This document shows, piece after piece, positions 10,469-19,428 of a DNA stretch of 43,649 bases. Position 1 is the stretch's first letter. Every line of letters starts with the position of its first letter. The notes beneath the pieces are model-generated. The model was not told the DNA's origin. It did no database searches and saw only the letters and a list, made by a program, of their open reading frames with translations. The position numbers and the translations under genes are program-made. Source of the DNA: Hydnum rufescens UP504 (lineage: Eukaryota; Basidiomycota; Agaricomycetes; Cantharellales; Hydnaceae); the NCBI GenBank assembly GCA_014904985.1, contig MU129045.1, positions 1 through 43,649 of the forward strand, read 5' to 3'.

Positions 10469-10809
10469 CCATCACTATATTTAAATTTGGGCCAATTCTG
10501 ATGCATAGAAGTGATCTAATCCACTTTGCAATGAGGCATATCGTCCCTTATTGAGCTCTGGCTCATTTTTATCCTCTTCTTCACAATTTTAAACAAATAT
10601 TTATTGTATAGTCTATATTCCACATCTACATGCTTGCTATCAATCTGTATTGTGCTTGTAGCATCAGCACTTGGGCGCTTCTTGAGTATCGGCAATTGCC
10701 GGTGTTGAATTTCGGATCTTTCTTCTCATCTCCGAAACCACAACAAACAACCGCCTGGAAAGGCAAGCGCGTGACCACACACCCGCCACCGCGGGTGTGT
10801 GGTCATAAG

Positions 10810-10913
10810 GTGAGTTTTTCTGCTAGTAGGTACAACGGCGCAAAAAGAGCAGCGAAAGCTGCTCTTTTTGTGCTGCTTTGAAACTTTTTACTAACACGAC
10901 TTAATTATTCTAG
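10810..10913 (+). other. Predicted intron R1 (innermost, right arm)
   Basis: 104 nt: donor ATAAG|GTGAGT, branch TACTAAC (10889-10895), acceptor TATTCTAG. Hairpin 10841-10853 / 10858-10870 closed by a GAAA tetraloop. Pre-donor hairpin 10773-10804 is a perfect 14-bp stem with loop CACC, five bases before the donor. Confidence 0.8.
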
Positions 10914-10984
10914 ATTGAGGCTTCGTTCAACACACGACGATAGCCGCGAAATAACGAGAACCCAAACGGCAGCCCGACACGCAA

Positions 10985-11190
10985 CCCACAGCAAGGGCCA
11001 ATGCATGAAATACGGCAGCACACCAAATGAGGACGCGACGTGGCAACGACGTGAGATACGGCACCGCGCCAAAAGAGGACACGACCCACAGCAACGCGGC
11101 AACGATGCGAAATATGGCACCACGTCAAATGGGGATGCGACCCATGGCAACGCGCCAAAACGAGGACGCGACCATGCCAAATGAGGGCCC
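10985..11190 (+). repeat. T-poor exon-like cassette with ~60-bp internal repeats
   Basis: Between introns R1 and R2. Diverged tandem units around TACGGCACCGCGCCAAAAGA, GGACACGACCCACAGCAACG and ATGCGAAATATGGCACCACG. Strongly depleted in T on the outward-reading strand, as are all exon-like cassettes in both arms. It is the longest cassette (322 nt between introns), apparently lengthened by this repeat. Confidence 0.55.
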
Positions 11191-11235
11191 CAGGAATCAC
11201 ACACCCGCCACGGTGGGTGTGTGGTCCCATATAAG

Positions 11236-11342
11236 GTGAGTCCCCACCCCCAGTAGCTACAACCATGCAAAAAGAGCAGCGAAAGCTGCTCTTTTTGCGT
11301 GGTGTTTAATTTTTAACTAATTTAACAATATTATTTTTATAG
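11236..11342 (+). other. Predicted intron R2 with internal hairpin
   Basis: 107 nt: donor ATAAG|GTGAGT, branch AACTAAT, acceptor TTTATAG. Hairpin is a 14-bp stem (11267-11280 / 11285-11298) with a GAAA tetraloop. Pre-donor hairpin 11197-11225. Confidence 0.8.
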
Positions 11343-11500
11343 GTATTAACCATTCTCGCGAAACCAATACCGACGCAGAACCCCCGTACCCCCCCTTATT
11401 GACGCCCGAACGATGGGGCACAGGGAGAACCCGTACATACGAGCCGGAGTCCGCGCTCCCAGTACCCTACACCCACCACAGTGGGTGTAGGGTGCTCCAA

Positions 11501-11616
11501 GTAAGTTTTTATTTTTATTTTTTATTTCTGATTCTTGTGGCGCAAAAAGAGCAGCATGAGCTGCTCTTTTTGTGTTGCTTTGAATATTCATACTAACGAT
11601 TCGTTTATTATTCTAG
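11501..11616 (+). other. Predicted intron R3 with internal hairpin
   Basis: 116 nt: donor CCAA|GTAAGT, branch TACTAAC (11591-11597), acceptor TATTCTAG. Hairpin 11543-11555 / 11560-11572, loop ATGA. Pre-donor hairpin 11464-11493 is a perfect 13-bp stem whose sequence differs from the consensus by paired changes (ACCCTACACCCAC with GTGGGTGTAGGGT). Confidence 0.8.
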
Positions 11617-11684
11617 GTTGACTTGTCCAAGACATGACGAAAACCCACGAAACAATGAGGGACTGAGCGGTAATGCGACACGCG

Positions 11685-11800
11685 CCAACACGACACGCGA
11701 CACATGACACGCAACACGCAACACGCAACACGCAACATGCGACACGCAACACACAACACGCACCAATGCGACACGCACCAATGCGAGACACGCAAAGGCG
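11685..11800 (+). repeat. ACACGCA-type short tandem repeats in exon-like cassette
   Basis: Runs of CACGCAACACGCAACACGC and variants between introns R3 and R4; T is nearly absent. The cassettes of different modules carry different simple repeats between conserved borders. Confidence 0.6.
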
Positions 11801-11859
11801 CCAAATGAGGACCCCAGGTACCACACACCCACCGTAGCGGGTGTGTGGTACGATTTAAG

Positions 11860-11966
11860 GTGAGTCCCCGCACCCCAGTAGCTACACCCGCGCAAAAAGA
11901 GCAGTGAAAGCTGCTCTTTTTGCGCTGCTTTGGATATTTGTACTAATATATCTTTTATTACTCTAG
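11860..11966 (+). other. Predicted intron R4 with internal hairpin
   Basis: 107 nt: donor TTAAG|GTGAGT, branch TACTAAT, acceptor ACTCTAG. Hairpin 11892-11904 / 11911-11923 keeps the GAAA-type loop with a G-U closing pair. Pre-donor hairpin 11820-11849. Confidence 0.8.
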
Positions 11967-12123
11967 ATTGTGGCCACAATGAAAACCCGCAAAACGAACA
12001 AGGGCCCAAATGACAACACACCAAAGGGCAACACAATGGACGACAACACGCCAAACGGCAACGCGACAAACGGCAATTCACCAGATGAGAACTGAACGTG
12101 CCCAATGAGTGGCCCTATATACG

Positions 12124-12228
12124 GTGAGTCCCCCCTAGTATTTATTTTCCTTAGCTACATGTCGCAAGAAGAGCAGCCTCTGGCTGCTCTTCTTGGGTGC
12201 ATGGGTGAGCCCCACTGGGCGAGCCTAG
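12124..12228 (+). other. Predicted intron R5 (outermost, weaker)
   Basis: 105 nt if donor TACG|GTGAGT and acceptor AGCCTAG are used; no clear CTAAC branch. Hairpin 12165-12178 / 12182-12195 with a paired change (CAAGAAGAGCAGCC with GGCTGCTCTTCTTG). The pre-donor CACACCCGC hairpin is missing in this module. Confidence 0.5.
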
Positions 12229-12284
12229 TGTATATAATAATAATAAATAAATGAATAAATAATAAATAAATAATCCTAATGGCT

Positions 12285-12410
12285 AGGGCCCCAGGGGCCC
12301 CTGGGCTGCTTGACCGGCCCTCGACTGAATTGCAGGGGCCCCTGGGGGCCCCTGGGTCTGATATCTAGTTAGAGCATATAAATGCAACCCTTGAAGTATC
12401 TAGTTAGATA
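12285..12410 (-). repeat. Right terminal inverted repeat of the palindromic element
   Basis: On the minus strand: GGTATCTAACTAGATACTTC, TTGCATTTATAT, TCTAACTAGATAT, then two GGGGCCCC-type blocks spaced as at the left end. The two ends agree at about three quarters of positions by eye. Confidence 0.75.
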
Positions 12411-13500
12411 CCGATAATTGGCTGACCAGGCTGACATAGTCACTGTCAGGGCCACGCTGCGACGAGAGCACCAGACAAATATAAACACAGATAACTCCGA
12501 CTAAGTCCGGCATGAGTCCGGCTGAGTCCGGGAGAATACGGCAAGAACGAGATAACGAGACTGAGATGGAGAGGTAATCCAGCAGCCCGGAAGGGACTAG
12601 GCGGAAATCGAGTACAGCGGTCCTTAAGCTCACGGAGTCAACTGGGAAGTACTCGGACTGTAGTCTGGAGTGGAAGCGGAAATCCTGAGAGACCAAAGCT
12701 GAATCTCTGGATTTCGCCCCGACTACTTATACATAGTCCTATACTACGGGGGAGTGATCGCTTAATGAGAAGTGGTTACAGGGGGCAGGCACAAGAGGGG
12801 AGCAGGCAGGGGACGGGAAAGTGGAGGGACAGGACAGGGCCAGGGGTAAGTGTGTGAGAACCAGAAGTAAAGGAAATGAGGAAATGAAGGGGAAATGAAA
12901 TGGAGGCGGGGACAAACCGGAACAAATCCGGAAACAAATCCGGAATTAACTGGAAATGGACGAACTCTGACAGTCATGGGCGCCTGGGGGGCACAGTCCA
13001 ACATTGCCTTGAGAAAAAGCTGCACAGACACGGGTGTTTTGGTTGATTTAGGTTCTCCGTGGTGATACAGAGACCCTTGGCCTCCTTGATCAGCTTTTAT
13101 ACTGGTCCAGAGTTCAGGAAGGGAAGAGCACGGGGCAATCAAGCCATCAACGTGGAGAGACATTGTGGTAGTAAGATACTATAATTGGTTAGTCAGCAGG
13201 TGCTTTCACCCAGCAATCCAAAGGAGCCAGACAGCCCCATGCCTGGTTAGTCCTTGGGATCCCACTCAACCTTCTGTGCTCATCCACCAAATATTGCATT
13301 ACAGTATCTATGTTCAAGTACTATGGGCAGTCGGATTCTCTAACGAGCGTGAGTGGAGCCAAAATGGACTTTGGGCAACATCCGGAAGCAAATTAAATCA
13401 GCAGAGCTGGTTGGCTCATCAATGTACCAAGTCATTTCTTGAGGTAGCAGCGGTGAACTTCTCAACAAATTGATTATAAAGGAAAGCTAACCGGCCAGCA
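12411..13500. other. Unassigned; possible displaced exon and retroelement traces (minus strand)
   Basis: On the minus strand a TATA-like box (TATGTATAAGTAG, about 12727-12739) is followed by a pyrimidine-rich leader with two TCCGGACT-type repeats and an acceptor-like CTCGTCGCAG near 12463, close to the element border. Further up, LDYVINS-like order is not found, but the minus strand around 13200-13330 reads DTVMQYLVDEHRR, resembling the gag of copia elements. The evidence is too weak to annotate a gene. Confidence 0.3.
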
Positions 13501-14814
13501 GGAAGAGGCGTGATTTCAGTTTTGGCAAGACTGGGGAAGATAGAATATGCGGATTTGCATCCGGGTGTTGCCCAAGGGCAAGAACGGCATTAGCTACCCT
13601 TCTGCATCAACAGTTTCTCTTAATTCTCAGTTCTAATTTTGATTGGGCAAAAAATTTAGCCAACTACAAAATTTAAGTGCCCTGGGTCAAGAGGGGTCCA
13701 AAATGCGGCTAAAATCCAGGAGATATCATGTTTACTTTTCAGGGGGTGACTTCTGGACGGTGCTGTTTTACAGCGGACAATCTTCCGTTAACTACTCACC
13801 TAATTACTTGTTCATGGTTGGTTTTCTTTTGGGTTTCTTATCCCGGGGGCTCTGGTGGCCCCTCTGGAGCACTTCCAAATTTTTAATTTTTAATTTGGCA
13901 GAAAGGAACCACGGGACTCATTCAAGCTAAACCCTCTGGCCAACGTACTACGAGACGCCCCTTTGGACACAATTCCGTCCCAATCGCGGATGAATTCTCT
14001 ATAGATAATGAACCGAGGTGTTGGCAGTCACCACAGAGTGGTTCGAACTGGTAGAGGGGTGTCACAAATTTCAAGCGAACCTATGGTCGAAATAGGCGAG
14101 CCCTATCGTGGGGATACCCTAGTGAAAGTAGCGGCCTGGAAACGATTCCTCCCCCTGATTACTAAGCGGGTGAGGGTGGACTTGAAAGATCGAGAGCTCA
14201 AGTGGAAAGGCGGGAAGGATGTAATAGGAACGTCCTTATCCTTGTTGGCAACCCTGCTCTTTTATAGTATTTACAAGAAGGTAGAGAAACTACAGGAAAA
14301 TAGGAGAATCTTTAGATACCAGTGCTGTAGTACTGGTGAGAAAAGAGATGAGTATTCTCGGTGAGTAGCGCTCAGCGGCACGGCATTACTAACGGCGTTC
14401 GAGCGGAATCTCTCCCTGATTACTAAGCGGGTGAGGACGAATTCGGATCGGTGAGACTTAGAGTAGCTCAGGTGAACAAGCGACGGCAGAAAGAACCCGA
14501 GAAGAAGTCCTTAGTATTTTTGTGAGCTTAAGCTCGGATCCAGGAGGTAGATTGGCGAGGTTGTCGGCATAGCCTCACAGGGGTCACTTGTCTCCGTCTC
14601 CAAATAGGGTTCTCGGTCGATTTCGTAATGGACACTCGCCGCAGACCCCGGTCGCTGTGGGGCCCAGTACATTGATTATTTATCCTTATTGCGGACAGCA
14701 AAGGCAAGAGCATAATTCACGGATGGGCTCGGCAGTTGCCGAGTTTGGCGTCCCATCAGCGGGAATTGGAACCTATCGCTCGCTAGGTCCCCAAATTCTC
14801 CACATTTTCGCGGT
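13501..14814. other. Unassigned spacer with a 23-bp direct repeat
   Basis: CCCTGATTACTAAGCGGGTG followed by AGG occurs at 14152-14174 and again at 14413-14435, 261 bases apart. No domain recognised in any frame. It may be flank or 5' part of the KDZ element. Confidence 0.4.
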
Positions 14815-15470
14815 CTCTCCAATTCATCTCAATCAACTTCAAGCTAGACGTCGGGCTACACTTCGTGTCGTGGCTTTCCGTCGGCAGGAGTTGGTATTTG
14901 ATCTTGCCCTATCGTTCTCCATTTTGTTTCACGCGTTTTTGCGGTCTCTCCAATCCATCTCCATCAACTTCGGGCTGGACGTCGGGCTACACTTCGTGTT
15001 GTGGCTTTCCGTCGGCAGGAGTTGCTATTTGATCTCACCCTATCCCTCACTGGGTCTCACACTTTTCACACGGTTTCGCGCTCTCTCCAATCCGTCTCAA
15101 TCAACTTTGAGCTAGACGTCGGGCTGCACTTCGTGTCGTGGCTTTCCGTCGGCAGGAGTTGCTATTTGATCTCGCCCTATCGCTTGCCAGGTCCACAAAT
15201 TCTCCATCATTTTTTTTCACGCATTTTAGTGTTCTCTCCAATCCGTCTCAATCAACTTCGAGCTAGACGTCGGGCTACACTTCGTGTTGTTGGTTTTCCG
15301 TCGGCAGGAGTTTTATTCGATCTCGCCCCATCGCTCACCAACTCGCACAGTTTTTCCATTGCTTTTCGCACGCTTTTGCGGTCTCTCCAATCCATCTCAA
15401 TCAACTTTGAGTTAGACGTCGGGCTACACTTGCTGTCGTGGCTTCTCGTCTTCAGGAGTTGTTTGACCTC
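14815..15470 (+). repeat. Five tandem promoter-proximal repeats upstream of the KDZ transposase
   Basis: Units of ~131-151 bp centred on GACGTCGGGCT at about 14847, 14978, 15115, 15266 and 15415. Each contains CTCTCCAATCCATCTC, AGCTAGACGTCGGGCTACAC and TTCGTGTCGTGGCTTTCCGT followed by CGGCAGGAGTT. Tandem subterminal repeats often serve as transposase-binding sites or promoters; either role is inference here. One isolated copy lies at 5190-5235. Confidence 0.8.
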
Positions 15471-15679
15471 ACCGTATCACTCAACGAGTCTCCCTGTTTC
15501 CCATCGTTTTTCACGCGTTCTATCAATCGCAAACTACACGGCAGTCGAGTCGTCACCCTATATCACCCCCTGCAGAGCGTCCTATCTATCCTACGTTAGT
15601 CCGTCGGTTTTCACTGTTTATATTTCTGCTAAGCCGTCCTCTATCGTTAGGTTCCACAGTACACAGTACTCTACCAAAA

Positions 15680-18600
15680 ATGGCCTCAGGCATCAACAGA
15701 GCTCCGCCTAGACTGAATACCCAGACGAATCATACCAAGCTGCAAGAAGATGCCATCCCTCATCAGCAACCCAGAACGAAGAAACGGAAGAGTCGAGCGA
15801 AATTCCCTAAGCAAGAAACCATTGGCCGTGGACCTTCCGGGCCCTTGTACTCGTCTGCAGCTCCTGCACCATCACTGTCCCAGCTCCCTGAGTACGATGT
15901 TGGTGGATCGATTCCATTGACATTAGACTACGATATAGATGATGTCCCGCCGATTCACATACGTCTCGAATCCGACAAGCTATCTCGTCACGCACGTCGA
16001 AAACATGCACAGGCTCATCGCTGGAGTTCCACCGTGCTCCCCTCATTAATACGGCCCTTCATGGCCTTCAAGCGGCAGGGAGTGAGACCGACCACGTCAA
16101 CATCCACAGGGTGTTCGCCATGTTCTTGCCCCTATGTCCGCACTTTACAGGTGGTTTGCGTCTTCATGGATTGTATGTTGCAATCAGCCAGTGTTTTCAT
16201 TCCCTCTCGCTAATCAAGCATTCAGATCTTCAAGATATCACTCTGGCTGTATGTCAATGTCGGCCTGCTGCGACCCAGTTAATCCAGCATGGCGTCTTCC
16301 CATGTGCCCCGGTATGGCCATCTTTAGCAGTTAGTTTGGACATGCTGGAGTTTGTGGCCGAGCTCTTTGTGCATGTCGCCCCTAACGAGAGAGCATGGGC
16401 AGCAACATTGGAGAAATATCTCAATGTCCGCGGTTATCAGTTTGCTGCAAAGGATTCTTTACGTCGTCGATTCGCGAATGCCCTATCTCACTACCAGATG
16501 CTGGTCCGCCTCGTCGATATTGAGATATCCAAAATCGTCGATCTTAATCGGACTTCCGCGGAATGCCTCCCGTCACATTGCACTCTTGATGAGGTGACTC
16601 CAGTGAATGAGCGCGTTTACCGGAATGCACATAACTACATCGCACCTTTGGTTCCCCGACATGAGCCCAGCTTGTATCTGCAATCTCGCTGTCCCCTTTG
16701 TTTTGGAGGAAACCATACTGAACAGCTCGGTCTACTGTGAGTCAAGGCTTCCTTCACTCTCGATGGGTGATATATTGACTCCTTTTGTGTTTTCTAGTGT
16801 TTCCTGTATTGTCTGCATCGATGCCAACTTCCAACTCAAGCGCAACCGTGATCTGGATCGAAGGATGGGCCACAAGGGTGAAACCGGCACACGGGACCCT
16901 CTGGTTATGTCGCCTCGGAGTATATGGCTCAGCGATGAACATTTGGCTGAGTGGGAGGCGAAAATCAACTCCATGCGACCGGCAAAGGCTTCAAGGACTG
17001 CGAGTAAGCGAAAGGTTGCCGAGATGACTGAAGATGACGCTGCCGATGAGGAAGATCGTGTTGAACCCGGGATGACGTTACCTGCATCAGCTCTCGACCA
17101 GTGCCTAGAATCCTTCACAGCAGCTGATGGAAATCGTGTCAAAGCATCCACCCAAAAATTCGACTCTACGGGTGTCATGGCGCTTCTCTGCCAGCACGAT
17201 CGGGCAATTTTCCTTGCCAACATGGTGACCGCTGGTGAGAAGCAGTTTTATGCCTACGCTCTCATTGCTGCGTTACTGCGTGAGCTACCTGAATGTTGGA
17301 AAGTCGGTCTGCTGTATGATGTTGCTTGTGCACTTCAGCGGAGTCTGGCAAAATGGCAATTTATGCCAGGGTGGCTCGACCGGATCTCTTTCGGTGTCTC
17401 GATATTTCATGCGTATGGCCACCAGTGGGTGTGTCAATTGTGGTACCACCCTAGGAAGGCGGAGCTTTGGGGTCTTTCTGATGGGGAAGGTTGTGAACGT
17501 TTCTGGAGTGAGCTCATGAGGCTTATCCCCTGCCTTTCGAGTTTCTGGGGTGAGTATCTTGAAGTGGACTTGCATGTACTAGCATGGTAATAGCTGGCTT
17601 GTAGCATCATCGTAGGTTGTTCATGATAGACCTCCAAGTCGAATACCTCGATGAAATGAAACAACGAGGCGCAGCAAAATGGATTCAAGAACGAGTTGCG
17701 AGGGCAAACGAGCGTCTGTTCGAGGCAGAGCAAATACTGGGTGACCGTTCGATCCAGTATTTCCTTGCCCAGTTCAAGGAACAACGTGATTATCAGAGCA
17801 AACCTATGACTCGTAAATATTCATCATTGCTCAAGGGGGAACTCGACAGGCTCATCATCTACGCTATTGATTAGGTCAATCGAAGCTGATGGGAGCCCGT
17901 GCTGTCGAGCAGATTCTAATTTTATCAGAAACTGCCGACCTGTTGGCTGCCAGATTAGACGACCTCAATGTCGAACTCCTTGCTCTGGCAAAGGAGGGGT
18001 TAGAGGTTACAGCGTCTTCAGAGCTGAAGACAAATATTGATGAGACTAAAGAAGCTTTGCACAAAGCGCGAAATAATGTTGCACGAAAGGTGGCTGCGCT
18101 GCAGGCCATGGATGCGACATCCTTTACATCACTTGAGGAGATGAGACGAAGCCCTTGGATCAATGCGCAACTAAACCTCCGTGTGCTGCGTACTCAACTT
18201 GTTGCGAAGCTTCGCGCACGAAAGTTTGAACTTAGTTCTCTGGATCGTGCCCATGCAAATCAAAAATTAGGTATTTACTCTTTGTCATGATGTGTTCCTT
18301 CTCTCCTGACTGCCACATATACTTAAGATCACAACACCCGTGCTCACGTCGATGCAGCAGTCAAAAGTCGTACACCTGCGATCCAGTCAAATCTGAAACG
18401 CTATAATGAGAAGATTCGGCAACTTCTTTCCATGAGAGGGAAGAATGGCATTCCAAATGACGCTTACGTCCCCCTGGAGATCGAGCCTGATGGTCTCCTG
18501 AAGATGGATGTCGATCAGCCAGTCTGGCAGGATGCCAATATTGCTGATTTCCCCAATGGGAATGTTCCTGATTGGCTGGCAGATGAGTTGGTGCGCACTA

Positions 18601-19105
18601 ATATCCGCATGGCACAAGAAATAATCAACTGCAAGCAAGACCTGCTCCGATGTCGGGCAGAATATTCAAATTTGCGCGCTTGGTTCAATGCTGAATTTAA
18701 GGCCACAAAGAAGGCCTTTGATGTCTCAGCGGGTGTGTTTCGGTCTTTGTTTAGGGCGATGTGGTACTGAAAATTGATTCAGACCTAGACGTCAAGTACT
18801 TCTTATTGATCAAACTCCACTACCTCAATGATATAGGTTTGCAGTGGAAGGCTGATACTGTTGCATTGCCAGGAGCTGACGGTGGCCCAGAATGGGATGT
18901 GATGCCACAGCTGCCATTGTTACAAAAGGCTAGATCTCGCACCAAGACTGAAGACCTTGTGGAGTCGGTGATAATAGATGGTATGTCAGATAATGCAAGT
19001 TCTGATGATGATGATGGAGGGGAACTGGAGGAGGCACTGTCAGAGGTTGATGCTGTGGTTCTGAATGCCCTTGATCATGTGGACTCCTGGTTTCATGCTG
19101 CATAA
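15680..19105 (+). CDS. KDZ-family transposase with CxC cysteine cluster (one frameshift)
   Basis: Predicted exons 15680-16172, 16226-16736, 16798-17549, 17605-17812, 17875-18270, 18328-18732 and 18837-19105, each intron with GT...AG and in-phase joins. KDZ transposases catalyse cut-and-paste movement of large fungal DNA transposons. Visible marks, in order: basic N terminus (KKRKSRAK), cysteine cluster GCSPCSCP with later VCQCRPA, CPLCFGG, the catalytic-type CIDANFQLKR, CQHDRAIFL, LLYDVACAL, FHAYGHQWVCQ and GLSDGEGCERFWS. After these come long charged helices and an acidic C terminus (SSDDDDGGELEEALSEVD). An extra T in the run at 17535-17537 shifts the frame just before LRVSG, so the copy is inactive unless this is a sequence error. 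No in-frame stop is present, making it younger than its neighbours. The start is the first ATG, in good context (AAAAATGGCC). Confidence 0.85.
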
Positions 19106-19203
19106 TTTTGTGGTTCTACATTCCGTACTTTGGGTAGATATAAAGAGTCTTTACTTCGGATTGAAGTTGGCTAGTGAAAAATTTGACCAAGTTCCTCACT
19201 AAG

Positions 19204-19372
19204 TGGGGCCCCAGAGGCCAAAGGGCACCTAACTTTGATGGGGCCCCAATGGGCCAATAGGCCTAAGAATATTGGGGCCCCAGAGGCCTAAAATACCCAA
19301 ATTTGGGGCCCAAATCAGTCTACTGCGTGTTTTTTGATATTGTTTTGGGGCCCCATTGGGGCCCCTGGTTTT
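19204..19372. repeat. GGGGCCCC-rich spacer
   Basis: TGGGGCCCCA recurs at 19204, 19239 and 19273 (35- and 34-bp steps) followed by AGAGGCC or ATGGGCC. TTTGGGGCCC comes next, then TTGGGGCCCCATTGGGGCCC near 19345. It lies between the KDZ gene and the truncated gypsy element and resembles the GGGGCCCC blocks at the ends of the palindromic element. Confidence 0.6.
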
Positions 19373-19428
19373 GTAACCCTAACTAGGCCCATCCTGTGAC
19401 TCATTTTTGGGCCTATCTTAGGTACTGA

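Larger units (their letters stand above)
10062..10714. repeat. Central near-perfect palindrome, arms ~326 bp
   Basis: The two arms meet at TCCCTAAATAGGGA (10381-10394, centre 10387/10388) and read as inverted copies with fewer than about ten mismatches by eye, out to CGAAATTCAA (10062) and TTGAATTTCG (10714). The first exon of each arm begins inside the palindrome and runs out to the first donor, so it probably carries a promoter for both directions. A single strand could fold into a very long hairpin, which would make the region hard to clone and assemble. Confidence 0.9.
7727..12410. mobile_element. 4.7 kb palindromic hairpin-intron array element (unclassified)
   Basis: The ends are ~75-bp inverted repeats starting GGTCTAGTTAGATA (left) and GGTATCTAACTAGATA (right, minus strand), followed on both sides by paired GGGGCCCC blocks and an AT-rich TTTA zone. 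The centre is a ~650 bp palindrome (10062-10714). Between centre and ends each arm is a chain of modules: T-poor exon-like segment, CACACCCGC hairpin, 5' splice site, AGAGCAGC hairpin, branch site, 3' splice site. Splice signals are on the minus strand left of the centre and on the plus strand right of it, so both arms read outward. Exon-like lengths between placed introns (140, 136, 175, 151 on the left; 322, 158, 243, 157 on the right) do not preserve a frame. I found no transposase in it and no clear target duplication. It fits no element class I know. Confidence 0.75.

Noticed and set aside
8203..12105. Many 60-165 codon open frames inside the palindromic element
   Set aside because: They cross predicted splice sites and hairpins, exist on both strands, share no conserved frame between modules and are explained by T-poor repetitive sequence.
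8055..12195. Regularly spaced hairpin repeats look at first like a CRISPR or integron-type array
   Set aside because: Spacers are long, uneven and themselves repetitive; introns with branch sites run through them; the surroundings are clearly eukaryotic.
12411..13500. Copia-like gag on the minus strand (DTVMQYLVDEHRR)
   Set aside because: A single short resemblance with stops around it and no pol or LTR in the correct order; not enough to annotate.
14588..15711. Long plus-strand frames over the tandem repeats ahead of the KDZ gene
   Set aside because: They merely translate the 131-151 bp repeats; the transposase starts at 15680 in a different context with recognisable domains.
19370..19385. 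Telomere-like AACCCTAAC
   Set aside because: A single isolated motif inside the spacer, with no tandem array.
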